Assembly: GCA_002368865.1 (NCBI GenBank)
Contig: DFDT01000148.1
Location: forward strand, 1-26,884
Reading direction: 5' to 3'
Length of the DNA stretch: 26,884 nt
From: Lachnospiraceae bacterium UBA3821
Lineage (GTDB): Bacteria > Bacillota > Clostridia > Lachnospirales > Lachnospiraceae
A program made the translations under genes and the position numbers. Below the pieces are notes generated by a model. That model was not told the DNA's origin, did not search any database, and saw only the letters and a program-made list of their open reading frames with translations. Of this stretch, positions 16,299 to 24,052 are shown in pieces; within the stretch, counting starts at the first letter, position 1, and each line of letters opens with the position of its first letter.

Positions 16299-16958
16299 TC
16301 AAGCGCTTTTCTCCCGCATGAGCCGCTTCACAATATAATCACTATAAGGCCATCTGTACAACAACACTGACAGCCCATAGTACAAAAAGGGGGAAACCAC
16401 GCTGACTACAGCCATGATACCCAACATCTTCCCCACGGACAGTCCGCTTGTGATTCCCAGTACGTGCAATAACTCCGCCAGATTGTTGCTCATCATAAAG
16501 AACATCATGACCAGGAGAAGTCCGTAACCCACCACCGGCTTTTTGTATAAAAAAGGCAGATAGACAAGAAAAAACAGCTGAAAAAAGCAATACGCCGCCA
16601 GATAATCAGGCACTCCCGCCTCTGTCTCCATTCCATATGCCACAAACGTCCGCAGTACGCCAAAGATCACAAAGGCCGCCGCATTATAAAGTCCTATCAG
16701 GATCGCAAGATTCTTTGTGATTGCTCTGTACGACCGCTCAGAGGACTGCACAACGCCGGATACCAGCACAGTGTGGATCTGCTGCAGGAAGAAAATGATC
16801 GGATAAAGCGCCCAAAATGCGCCCACTGTCATGCCATTGTCAAAAGGGATATTCGTGCCCACCATACATACACAGCACATAAGGATCAGTGCTGCATACA
16901 TGGATTTTTTACTCGACGGCATAAATCGATAAAGTTTCAAAGTATCTCCGAGCTTCAT
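16299..16958 (-). CDS. ABC transporter membrane subunit 2
   Basis: This 219-residue hydrophobic protein has about six membrane segments, among them ones near 21-36, 46-66, 84-104, 120-140, 145-160 and 180-200. It starts with an amphipathic cytosolic stretch, KLGDTLKLYRFMPSSKKSM. I do not recognise a named family. Its ATG overlaps the stop of the upstream membrane gene by 4 bp (16955-16958), so the two are coupled and probably form a heterodimeric permease with the ATPase at 17666. In YtrA-type operons such paired membrane genes are usual. The substrate is unknown. Confidence 0.82.
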   Translation of the reverse strand: MKLGDTLKLYRFMPSSKKSMYAALILMCCVCMVGTNIPFDNGMTVGAFWALYPIIFFLQQIHTVLVSGVVQSSERSYRAITKNLAILIGLYNAAAFVIFGVLRTFVAYGMETEAGVPDYLAAYCFFQLFFLVYLPFLYKKPVVGYGLLLVMMFFMMSNNLAELLHVLGITSGLSVGKMLGIMAVVSVVSPFLYYGLSVLLYRWPYSDYIVKRLMREKSA

Positions 16959-17644
16959 TCTACCACACTCCTCTCGTCCTGTATATCACCGTACCAGCTT
17001 TGTTTGGTCAGTTTCTCCACCGTCTTCGCATTCAACCATATCATTACAACATCTGCTGCCAGATACAATCCTCCGATCACCAGACCCAATGTCCAATTCC
17101 CCGTGACAACTGCCGCAAAGCCCGGCGTCAGCAAAAGTATCATACCGTACAGCAGGAGCACATATAAATTCATATTTTGTATCCGCCTGCCGATCAGGAT
17201 TCCCGTCTCTGTCACAGCGTGCAGCGCCACAATATCCACCGTTGCTGCGATCCAGATCTTTCTCATATACGGACCGTGCACCCCCGACAGCCACAGGCTG
17301 ACAGCGCCGATCAGAAATACTGCGCCGTAGATCACCAGCCGCAAAAGCATATCCATTTCCATGCTGTCAATAAATATCTGCTTTCCCCTGTCGGAGGTTT
17401 TCAAAAAATTCTCCTCCATTTGCCCTTTTCCGTAAACAGGACCGATGATCAGCCGATCCGCGTACAGGAATAGAAACAGAAACGCCACCGGAAGCATCAA
17501 TAAATAGACCATTACCATAACCTCTCCGCCTCTCCCCGCAAGCAGGAAAAAGAGTAAAACCGCAGTCACTGGGATCACCGCCAGCACGATCAGCCGATAC
17601 AGCCAGGAAATATATGCATTGTAATGCCTTATTTTTGTCATCAT
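16955..17644 (-). CDS. ABC transporter membrane subunit 1
   Basis: This 229-residue polytopic protein has about six hydrophobic segments, near 13-34, 43-62, 100-120, 127-145, 157-178 and 184-205. The N-terminal MMTKIRHYNAYISWLYR is basic. It follows the ATPase gene after 21 nt and overlaps the next membrane gene by 4 bp. This makes it one half of the membrane part of the GntR-controlled transporter. No family-specific motif was recognised, and the assignment as an ABC permease rests on context and hydrophobicity. Confidence 0.82.
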   Translation of the reverse strand: MMTKIRHYNAYISWLYRLIVLAVIPVTAVLLFFLLAGRGGEVMVMVYLLMLPVAFLFLFLYADRLIIGPVYGKGQMEENFLKTSDRGKQIFIDSMEMDMLLRLVIYGAVFLIGAVSLWLSGVHGPYMRKIWIAATVDIVALHAVTETGILIGRRIQNMNLYVLLLYGMILLLTPGFAAVVTGNWTLGLVIGGLYLAADVVMIWLNAKTVEKLTKQSWYGDIQDERSVVE

Positions 17645-17665
17645 CTTTTCACCTTCTCTACCAAG

Positions 17666-18583
17666 CTACGCGATCTCCGGCATGGTCAACGCCGTATTCT
17701 GCCGCATGATCGCCACACTGATCTGGAACAGGCTGGGTGTCTCAAACTCCACCTGCATCCCGGCAAAACGGTTCATATCCTCCGCCAGTGCAATTCCCTC
17801 AAATCCAAAGCTGTTGGCCTGGCAGGTCAAAAGCAGCTTTCTCGCCGCCTCGGTATTCTCTTTGTCCCCCTTGACCACAATGTATTTCTCTTTCAGCTCC
17901 GTCACAAAGCCCTGCTCCACAATTCGTCCCTGCTCCATCAGGATACAGTAGTCCGTCACACTTTCCATGTCGGAAATGTTATGTGTAGAGAAGAATACAC
18001 TCCGCTTCCCGTTTCCCTCCGCCAGATAGCTGCGGATCATATCGCTCAGCATATCCCGCATCAACGGATCCAATGGCGATGCCGGCTCATCCAGAAGCAG
18101 AATGTCCGTGTTTCTGGCAAATACCGTCGCCAGGATCAGCTTCATCAGATTCCCGTCGGAAAGCTTGGATACTGCCTTCCCTGTCTTTCCGAAGATGGAG
18201 CTGTCTATTGCCAGAGATTTGCATATGCCGTCAAAGCGCACCGGATCGAAGCTGTCAAACAAAAGCCCCGCCAGCTCTCTCACCTGATCTCCCGTCCAAT
18301 AGGACAGGAAATAATTCTTTGAGCCGGTGTAACCGATCCGCTCCTTGATCCCGGCATCGTTCACATGCGCCTTTTCTTCGAAATAAGTAACCTCACCCTT
18401 ATAGTCATTCCTTATCCCTGCCAGAATATTGATCAGGGTCGTCTTGCCTGCGCCGTTCTCACCGATCAACGCTGTGGCGAATCCCTCCGGAATGTGAAGT
18501 TCCGGAATATCCAGCCTGAATTTTCCGAAGCTCTTAGCAATATTTCTCCCTGTAAGTGCATCTGCTATCTCATTTCTCATCAT
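17666..18583 (-). CDS. ABC transporter ATP-binding protein of the GntR-controlled module
   Basis: This is the ATPase subunit powering the membrane proteins encoded just downstream. From the chosen start it has 305 residues. It contains Walker A GENGAGKT, a signature-like LSDGNLMK, Walker B DILLLDEP followed by ASPLDP, and the H-loop FSTHNISD. The signature has LSDG instead of LSGG, which is common in this group, with Asn where Gln/Arg is usual. A C-terminal extension of ~90 residues follows the H-loop, longer than in the other ATPase of the window. Starts at 18595, 18583 and 18580 are in frame; GAGGG 5 nt upstream favours 18583. It lies about 25 nt after the GntR gene. Confidence 0.92.
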   Translation of the reverse strand: MMRNEIADALTGRNIAKSFGKFRLDIPELHIPEGFATALIGENGAGKTTLINILAGIRNDYKGEVTYFEEKAHVNDAGIKERIGYTGSKNYFLSYWTGDQVRELAGLLFDSFDPVRFDGICKSLAIDSSIFGKTGKAVSKLSDGNLMKLILATVFARNTDILLLDEPASPLDPLMRDMLSDMIRSYLAEGNGKRSVFFSTHNISDMESVTDYCILMEQGRIVEQGFVTELKEKYIVVKGDKENTEAARKLLLTCQANSFGFEGIALAEDMNRFAGMQVEFETPSLFQISVAIMRQNTALTMPEIA

Positions 18584-18608
18584 TTCTGCCCTCATCCTTT
18601 CCCTGTCT

Positions 18609-18983
18609 CTAACTCCTTGAAAATTCGATCAATGTCTGTAGTGTCTCCACCAGTTCCTGATCAGACAATCCGGCAACCGCAGCGGCTTTGATTGCCTCAC
18701 TCAGTGCTTCTTCCACCTTCCGCATATGCTGCTCCCTGCGCAGCTCCGTATCCTGTGCATTGACATAAAATCCCTTGCCCTGTACCGCTGTGACCAACCC
18801 CTCCGCCTGCAGCTCCTCATAGGCCTTCATGGTGGTGATCACGCTGATCCGAAGCTCCTGGGCCAGCCCTCTGATAGACGGCAGATATTCTCCCTCTTTC
18901 ATCTTTCCTGACAGGATATCACTTTTCAACTGCTCCGCGATCTGCTTATAGATTGGAATTCCGGAATTTTGTAAAAGTTTCAT
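18609..18983 (-). CDS. GntR family transcriptional regulator, YtrA subfamily
   Basis: This 124-residue DNA-binding protein is probably the repressor of its own ABC transporter operon. Residues 8-75 form the GntR winged helix-turn-helix, with IPIYKQIAEQLKSDILSGK, LPSIRGLAQEL and the recognition helix region ISVITTMKAYEELQAEGLV, then the wing GKGFYV. The remaining ~50 residues are two short helices, as in the YtrA subfamily, which has no large ligand domain. The ATG at 18981-18983 has AAGGAAG 7 nt upstream. It is the first gene of the operon running down to 15198. Its promoter carries an inverted repeat suited to autoregulation. In YtrA-type systems the inducer is often cell-wall stress; the signal here is not known. 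Confidence 0.93.
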   Translation of the reverse strand: MKLLQNSGIPIYKQIAEQLKSDILSGKMKEGEYLPSIRGLAQELRISVITTMKAYEELQAEGLVTAVQGKGFYVNAQDTELRREQHMRKVEEALSEAIKAAAVAGLSDQELVETLQTLIEFSRS

Positions 18984-19012
18984 TGCAACACTTCCTTTTC
19001 GTTCAAGCGTTT

Positions 19013-19057
19013 AACTGTTTATATGTTATATATACACCAATATACAGTTTGTGTCAA
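19013..19057 (-). promoter_or_regulatory. promoter and likely GntR operator of the YtrA-type operon
   Basis: On the minus strand there is a consensus -35 TTGACA (19052-19057), a 17-bp spacer and a -10 TATATA (19029-19034). An inverted repeat, AACTGTTTATAT (19013-19024) with ATATACAGTT (19040-19049) on the plus strand, brackets the -10 box. A dimeric GntR protein bound there would block RNA polymerase, which suggests autorepression. Confidence 0.72.
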
Positions 19058-19091
19058 TCCTCTTTTTTTTATTTTATAACAAAAATTTAGA

Positions 19092-19128
19092 ATATAAAAA
19101 ACACAGCCCCGGTTTTCCTGAAGCTGTG
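19092..19128 (-). terminator. Rho-independent terminator of the glycosyltransferase/glycosidase operon
   Basis: On the minus strand CACAGC (complement of 19123-19128) pairs with GCTGTG (complement of 19102-19107). Further G-U and G-C pairs extend inward, and a TTTTTTAT run follows (complement of 19094-19101). It lies about 37 nt after the stop of the last gene of the operon. Confidence 0.82.
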
Positions 19129-19164
19129 CCTCTTATCTTGTCTATGAAAATCTTACTCTTTTTG

Positions 19165-20304
19165 TCAATTATTCTGTACCAGAGTCTGCAGATCCAGGAT
19201 CTTCCATTCCCCTTTTACCATTCCGTAATATACCTTAAAGTGTACTTTATCCTCCCGCATGCTGTCCCACTTCGTCAAACGCATTTTCTTGGTGAAAGAA
19301 ACCTCGCAGGAGAATAACTCGTCATTGTAGCGGATATAATGATCCACCACCTCATCCTGGAAAGAAGTGGAATCATGGGAACTGTACATCCACATATCCT
19401 CTTTCCGATAGGTTTCCGCCATCTCCAGATAATAGGAATCCTCCGGGAACATTGTCTGCAACGGTTTCACACTGGCATGCGAGCCCGGCAGATCCCCCGA
19501 AAAGAAGTCGGTATACTGCTCAATATGCTGCAGCGCCATCTTGGAGAGTTCCTCCGGCATGGAGCTCTCCGCAAATCCTGCTACCTCTGCATAGATCACG
19601 CCATCCTGCTCCATCTCCTCTATCGCCGCACTTGACCCATTCTGGTCACGGATCTCGATCACCGGTCTTTTTACAAGTCCTTCCACATGATAAGTCAGAA
19701 ATTGGGGAACCTTCACATATTCTGCCGCATAGGTGAATTCCTGCGGCACTGCTTCCTCCCCTCTCACAAGCTCTCTGTCATCTGCCGGGATTCCGTTAAA
19801 ATATACCAGAAACGTATCCGGCACACTGACCTCCGCCGCAAGATCCGCTTTGGGCGGGTCTATCTCCACCCGATCCACCGCCCACTGGCTGATCGTCAGC
19901 AGTTTTAAGAAAGGCTGGGCAGAAATTTCTTTCAATGTCACATGCCCAAACGGTTCCTCGCCCGCGAGCAGCTCATATTCCGGTGCGGAAGGATTCTGAT
20001 ATCCTCTGACCACGCGATAGGAAAGTTCTTTCCCTGCAATCTTCTGCCGCAACGCTTCCGCATGATCCTCCTGTGTTTCAAACCGTGACACGGAAATCTC
20101 CGCATTAAGATACGCTCCCAGTTCCTCCTCCGCCAATTTTGCCAAAAGCCCGTCCATGGTCCGTTCCGGCTGATTCTCCTCATACTTTACCAGCCCTTTT
20201 TTCACATACCCTGCCGCACACAGCCAAAAGATCACCATTCCGGCCACAAAGCACGCATAGAAGATCCAGAAGCCTGACACGGAACGCTTTTTTCTCTCTG
20301 CCAT
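19165..20304 (-). CDS. membrane-anchored extracytoplasmic protein of unknown function
   Basis: This 379-residue protein is not recognised. It starts MAERKKRSVSGFWIFYACF, giving one basic-flanked membrane segment at ~12-33 and then ~345 residues outside the cell. That part alternates charged helices and beta strands; its C-terminus (VHFKVYYGMVKGEWKILDLQ) resembles the last strands of NTF2-like or DUF4829-type folds, a weak impression. The ATG at 20302-20304 shares one base with the upstream TAA (TAATG) and has GGGGGG 6 nt before it, so translation is coupled to the phosphodiester glycosidase gene. A longer in-frame ORF from 20352 lacks such a site. As the third gene of the operon it probably works with the glycosidase at the cell surface. 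Confidence 0.83.
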   Translation of the reverse strand: MAERKKRSVSGFWIFYACFVAGMVIFWLCAAGYVKKGLVKYEENQPERTMDGLLAKLAEEELGAYLNAEISVSRFETQEDHAEALRQKIAGKELSYRVVRGYQNPSAPEYELLAGEEPFGHVTLKEISAQPFLKLLTISQWAVDRVEIDPPKADLAAEVSVPDTFLVYFNGIPADDRELVRGEEAVPQEFTYAAEYVKVPQFLTYHVEGLVKRPVIEIRDQNGSSAAIEEMEQDGVIYAEVAGFAESSMPEELSKMALQHIEQYTDFFSGDLPGSHASVKPLQTMFPEDSYYLEMAETYRKEDMWMYSSHDSTSFQDEVVDHYIRYNDELFSCEVSFTKKMRLTKWDSMREDKVHFKVYYGMVKGEWKILDLQTLVQNN

Positions 20305-21398
20305 TATTGTCCCCCCTTTCCGTCCACCACAAATCCCGTGGGAAGTTTCCACGAGGAGGTCGAATAATATAAGGTCACACTGGTCATCTCGTACCGCTCG
20401 TTATAATACATTGCGGAGGAACTGCCTCCGTCCAGATTTGCCGCATTCACCGCGCCATACTGCTGCATGATGCTCAAAAGATCCGCAGCGGTTGCTCCCA
20501 AATGTCCGGAAGCCCCTCTGCCGTCTGTGACAAGCAACAGTACCATTCCGTCGGCTCTCTGGCCGATCGCCGTCCGGGGATTCGCACCGCTGCCATTTCC
20601 GTTGATCTGTCTGGGGTTACCGTTGATGATCAGCGTTGTAAAGTGATTGCTGTCACGGTCCACTTCGTCCCGAAAAGTCACCGCATCCCGGATTTTCTCA
20701 TCCTTTACCAGCTGCTCCGTATCTTTTTTCCCCATGCCGCTGACATCCTTTACCACCAGGATATCATCCTCATTGAATCCCACCAGGACATCTCCGTCTT
20801 TGGGCTCATTGTACTGGAGTTCTCCCTCACAGACCACGATTCCTTTCGGTCTGCCGCCCCAGTTTCCCTCGGAAAAGTATTCTCCGCCGTTGACGCCGGC
20901 AACCGCACCCGCATCCTTGACCAGATTCTCCAATGTCACTCCGTTTTTATTGTGGTTCATGTCGGACCAGGGATAGATCGTCGCAAGTCTCACCTGCGAC
21001 GGATCCTTTACCACCATCAATTTTGCCAGATATCCACGTCCTGTCAGTTCAATCAGTGCAATGCCGTTTTCATCAAAATCAAATTCTGCGTCTTTCTCCG
21101 TTCCGTCGCCGGATGCCGTATTCTGTCCGATCACAATCAGATCCTTATCAACTTCTTCCACCGTCTGCTCCATGGCATTGCGATTCGTGATCTCCATGAT
21201 CTCTTCATCCGTATAATACCAGGACGCCAGAAACTGCAACATTCCCGTCTCCAGAATCGTCGTGACAAAAAGTTCGCTGGCCGTCCGGGAAGGTCCCTTG
21301 CAAATACAATATAACGTATAATATAACCCGCCGAAAGTAACCAGCAAAAATGTCGCCAGAACCAGCAAAAAACGCAGGATAAATCTCTTTATCTTCAT
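20304..21398 (-). CDS. phosphodiester glycosidase (NAGPA domain) family protein, membrane-anchored
   Basis: This 364-residue protein has an N-terminal membrane anchor at ~9-30 and an exported NAGPA/DUF2233 domain (~110-360). Family motifs are visible: VAGVNGGEYF (166-175), GNWGGRPKGIVV, NPRTAIGQRADG (273-284), LVTDGRG (289-295) and NLDGGSSSAMYY (321-332). Members cleave sugar-1-phosphodiester bonds, as the human uncovering enzyme does for GlcNAc-1-phosphate; bacterial relatives act on surface glycan or exopolysaccharide phosphodiesters. The substrate here is not known. It overlaps the upstream glycosyltransferase gene by 4 bp and the downstream gene by 1 bp, a compact three-gene unit. The pairing with a polyprenyl-sugar synthase suggests turnover or editing of a phosphodiester-linked surface sugar. 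Confidence 0.92.
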   Translation of the reverse strand: MKIKRFILRFLLVLATFLLVTFGGLYYTLYCICKGPSRTASELFVTTILETGMLQFLASWYYTDEEIMEITNRNAMEQTVEEVDKDLIVIGQNTASGDGTEKDAEFDFDENGIALIELTGRGYLAKLMVVKDPSQVRLATIYPWSDMNHNKNGVTLENLVKDAGAVAGVNGGEYFSEGNWGGRPKGIVVCEGELQYNEPKDGDVLVGFNEDDILVVKDVSGMGKKDTEQLVKDEKIRDAVTFRDEVDRDSNHFTTLIINGNPRQINGNGSGANPRTAIGQRADGMVLLLVTDGRGASGHLGATAADLLSIMQQYGAVNAANLDGGSSSAMYYNERYEMTSVTLYYSTSSWKLPTGFVVDGKGGQ

Positions 21399-22474
21399 TT
21401 CCGTCCTTTCTCCTTTATCGCATTTGCAAACACCCAGGTCTGCTGGATCCGGAAACTGATCAGGAACAAAGTGGTGTCCACAATCACCTTAAAGATCACT
21501 TCCAGCACAGAGCCCGCATCAAACAGCTCGCTCAACAGCCAGATCAGCCCGTAGGAACACGCCGCCTGCACGACACAGAGCATATAATAGCGCACAATCG
21601 TCTGCCGCATCGGCGCTTCCGAATGAAATACCTTTTTCCGGTTCATGGTATAATTAAACAGTGACGATACCACCCTGGCAGGAAGAAACGCCGCCAGAAG
21701 CTTCAGCCATCTGGTCAGAACCGGCTCCAGCCAAAAGACAAGCACCGTAAAAATTACATAATCGATCAGACAGGACGCCGCCGAACTAAATACAAATGCC
21801 AGGATAATGCGATAAATTTTAAAAGAATCCCTGATCGGATGAAAATGTGTGGATTTATTCTCCTCTATGTACACCGTTTCGATCACGACCTCACGAAAAG
21901 GAATCTTCGCCTGCTTCAGCGCCAGGATCATCTCCGTTTCATACTCAAAACGTTCTCCCCGCACCTCACACATCATTGCAAGATATTCCGCAGGTATCGC
22001 CCGCAATCCGGTCTGCGTATCCGAGAGCCGGATACCGCAAAACAGCCGAAGCACCATACTGGTACACCGGTTTCCAAACCGGCTCTTCCACGGCACATTC
22101 GGCAGCCCGAAATCCCTGCATCCAAAGATCACTTCCCCCGTCTCAGTCATCTTCTCCGCGCAGGCCCTGATATCTTTGGGCAAATGCTGGTTGTCACCGT
22201 CCACAGTCACCACGCCGCGCCCGTTGGGTCTGTGTTCCCGAATATAGGCAAACGCTGTTTTCAACGCTCTGCCCTTTCCTTTATTGACTTCGTGCACGAG
22301 CACCGTCACCTCAGGGTGCTTCTTTGCCTCCTCAAAAGGTGCCATATGCGCCGCATCACTTCCGTCATTTACGATCACAATATCGTCAAATCCCTCCGCC
22401 AGCAATCCGTTTACCACCAAATTCAGCTTTTCATCCGGATCCAGGGACGGCAGAACGACCGTAATTCCCTTCAT
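21395..22474 (-). CDS. fused GT2 glycosyltransferase and GtrA-like membrane protein
   Basis: This 359-residue protein joins two functions. Residues ~1-215 are a DPM/GtrB-type GT2 domain with VVLPSLDPDEKL, IVNDGSD (34-40), NKGKGRALKTAF (64-75), the DxD-like VDGDNQH (91-97) and SDTQTGLRAIP. It should transfer a sugar from a nucleotide donor to polyprenyl phosphate on the cytosolic face. Residues ~225-355 have four hydrophobic segments typical of GtrA (ASCLIDYVIFT, then VSSLFNYTMNRKKVF), thought to help flip the lipid-linked sugar. The ATG at 22472-22474 has GGAGAG 4 nt upstream. It is the first gene of the operon with the glycosidase and the anchored protein. The nearby GtrII-like gene at 24053-25720 could use its product. 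Confidence 0.92.
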   Translation of the reverse strand: MKGITVVLPSLDPDEKLNLVVNGLLAEGFDDIVIVNDGSDAAHMAPFEEAKKHPEVTVLVHEVNKGKGRALKTAFAYIREHRPNGRGVVTVDGDNQHLPKDIRACAEKMTETGEVIFGCRDFGLPNVPWKSRFGNRCTSMVLRLFCGIRLSDTQTGLRAIPAEYLAMMCEVRGERFEYETEMILALKQAKIPFREVVIETVYIEENKSTHFHPIRDSFKIYRIILAFVFSSAASCLIDYVIFTVLVFWLEPVLTRWLKLLAAFLPARVVSSLFNYTMNRKKVFHSEAPMRQTIVRYYMLCVVQAACSYGLIWLLSELFDAGSVLEVIFKVIVDTTLFLISFRIQQTWVFANAIKEKGRK

Positions 22475-22521
22475 TGCTCTCTCCGTTCCATGACTTTCGC
22501 CATATTAACATATCTTTTTTC

Positions 22522-22549
22522 ATCTTATCATTATTTTAGAAAAAAACAA
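22522..22549 (-). promoter_or_regulatory. possible promoter of the GT2-GtrA operon
   Basis: On the minus strand there is TTGTTT (22544-22549), a 16-bp spacer and TAAGAT (22522-22527). This is a modest sigma-A match in an AT-rich gap and the best candidate I see on this strand. Confidence 0.4.
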
Positions 22550-22582
22550 CCTCTAAATCCTCTTTTCTATATTTATTTTCCG

Positions 22583-22591
22583 TGCTATACT
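22583..22591 (+). promoter_or_regulatory. extended -10 promoter of the PIG-L deacetylase gene
   Basis: TGCTATACT (22583-22591) is an extended -10 element (TGnTATAcT). The -35 region at 22563-22568 (TTTTCT) is weak. Transcription would start near 22598, about 50 nt before the chosen start codon. Confidence 0.5.
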
Positions 22592-22648
22592 GGATTCGTA
22601 TTTTCCCTATACGACTGAATGAACAAACAAGTAAAGCGAGGTTTTCCC

Positions 22649-24022
22649 ATGAAATATTTCAATGCCACGACGAGGATCCGGACTTCTTTTTCCGCTCTGA
22701 TCCTGTTGTTTCTCCTGTGCCTGTTTCGCATCCCCTGCCAAGCCCAGGAACTGACTCCGCAGACACAGAAAAGCGGTAATACCATCTCCGTCACCGCCAA
22801 GGACAGCACGCCGATCGGCGCCGTCTACATCAAGTGGAACAAAGCGGTACAGCCCTATGAACTGACCACGGATACCCAGACGCTCTCCTGCGGGGAAAAT
22901 GGCTTCCTGCACGAATTCATCCCTCTGGGAACACCCAGCAGCACTCTGACTTTTTCCCTGCCTGCTGAAAATCCGATGGGGATCTATGAGATCCGAATTT
23001 TCTCGGATGCAGATGTGCCCGAGGACGTACAGATCTGGCAGCCACCCTGTGACCGGGCAGATATTCTGTTGGTTTCCGCACACTCCGACGATGAGATCCT
23101 GTTTATGGGAGGGATCATTCCCACTTACGGGGCCGAACAGGGAGCCAGGGTACAGGTTGCTTATATGACAGAGTTCTGGTCCACCGCTCCCATTCGAGAA
23201 CACGAAAAACTGGACGGACTCTGGACGGACGGACTACGCAACTATCCCGTCTGCGGTAATTTTAAGGATATGTACGCGGCAGATCTGGAAGCCGCCGAAA
23301 AGATATATGATCTGGAAGCCATGACAGAATATGTCACCGGCCTGATCGACGAATTTAAACCGCAGATCACAGTCACCCATGATTTCAACGGCGAATACGG
23401 ACACGGTTTTCACCAGCTTACCGCAAAGGCTGTTGCCCAGGCGCTGGAGCGCTCCAACTGCGAAGTCTCCAAGGCATATTTTCATCTCTATCCGGAAAAC
23501 AAGATCCACATGGACCTGAATGTACCTTTAGATTCCATGGGCGGTAAAACGGCCCTGGAAATTGCCAAGGAGGCTTACCTGAAACATGTGTCCCAGCAAT
23601 GGTGCTGGTTCTATGTCTCCGACAGCTATCAGTACAGCTGCGCCGATTTCGGACTCTATCAGACTACCGTAGGGAGCGATACAACAGGCAGTATGCTCGA
23701 CAATATCGTATTGTATGAGGAGCAGGAAAGATTGGAACAGGAACGGCTGGAACAGGAAAGACTGGAACAGGAAAGACTGGAAAAAGAAAGAGCCGAACAG
23801 GAAAGACTGGCCCAAGAACAGGCAGAACGGGAAAGGCTGGAAGCGGAAAGACTGGCCCAAGAACAACTGGCATGGGAAACGCAGAAAAAACAGGCGGACC
23901 AAAAGCGTCTGCAATATCTGCTTCTCGGCAGCTGCGTCATTCTGCTGATCCTTCTCACTTATTTTCTTCTGCGACGATTCCATACGAACCGAAACAAAAC
24001 ATACAAAAGGCGCCCCCGCTAA
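22649..24022 (+). CDS. exported PIG-L family deacetylase with repetitive helix and C-terminal membrane anchor
   Basis: This 457-residue protein probably deacetylates an N-acetyl sugar outside the cell. It has a signal peptide (~1-32, ending PCQAQ), then a ~95-residue beta-rich domain (~35-130). The PIG-L/LmbE zinc domain (~135-345) has VSAHSDDE (142-149, the AHPDDE motif with Ser for Pro), THDFNGEYGHGFHQ (243-256) with the downstream metal His, and RNYPVCGNFKD. Residues ~358-407 are ten five-residue units of EQERL type. They are followed by a membrane segment (~423-441) and a basic tail, so the enzyme is tethered from its C-terminus. I chose the ATG at 22649 because GAGG lies 7 nt upstream and it makes a good signal peptide; the in-frame ATG at 22619 has no ribosome binding site. 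It is divergent from the GT2-GtrA operon. Confidence 0.9.
   Translation: MKYFNATTRIRTSFSALILLFLLCLFRIPCQAQELTPQTQKSGNTISVTAKDSTPIGAVYIKWNKAVQPYELTTDTQTLSCGENGFLHEFIPLGTPSSTLTFSLPAENPMGIYEIRIFSDADVPEDVQIWQPPCDRADILLVSAHSDDEILFMGGIIPTYGAEQGARVQVAYMTEFWSTAPIREHEKLDGLWTDGLRNYPVCGNFKDMYAADLEAAEKIYDLEAMTEYVTGLIDEFKPQITVTHDFNGEYGHGFHQLTAKAVAQALERSNCEVSKAYFHLYPENKIHMDLNVPLDSMGGKTALEIAKEAYLKHVSQQWCWFYVSDSYQYSCADFGLYQTTVGSDTTGSMLDNIVLYEEQERLEQERLEQERLEQERLEKERAEQERLAQEQAERERLEAERLAQEQLAWETQKKQADQKRLQYLLLGSCVILLILLTYFLLRRFHTNRNKTYKRRPR
23720..23869 (+). repeat. ten in-frame 15-bp repeats encoding EQERL-type units
   Basis: Ten contiguous 15-bp units, best form GAACAGGAAAGACTG, lie inside the PIG-L deacetylase gene. 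They encode EQERL four times, then EKERA, EQERL, AQEQA, ERERL, EAERL and AQEQL. The first units are nearly identical at DNA level and later ones more diverged. The lengths keep the frame, so copy number could vary by slippage without breaking the gene. Confidence 0.9.
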
Positions 24023-24033
24023 GAGGCACCTTT
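24001..24033 (-). terminator. probable terminator of the GtrII-like gene
   Basis: On the minus strand AAAGGTGCC (complement of 24025-24033) pairs with GGCGCCTTT (complement of 24006-24014) through one G-U pair, and TTTTGTAT follows. On the plus strand the same hairpin has a C-A mismatch and a poor T tract, so it favours the minus-strand gene; it lies between two convergent genes. Confidence 0.6.
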
Positions 24034-24052
24034 CCGTTTCTTCCGTTGCCTG

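Noticed and set aside
22619..22648. Earlier in-frame ATG for the PIG-L gene
   Set aside because: It lacks a ribosome binding site, whereas the ATG at 22649 has GAGG 7 nt upstream and starts directly with a typical signal peptide.
23720..23869. Possible CRISPR-like array
   Set aside because: The 15-bp units are contiguous, have no spacers and are in frame within a coding sequence.
23528..23983. Phe/Leu/Ser-rich antisense open frames over the EQERL repeats
   Set aside because: They are reverse translations of the repeat-encoding segment of the PIG-L gene; long frames arise there because the repeat length is a multiple of three.
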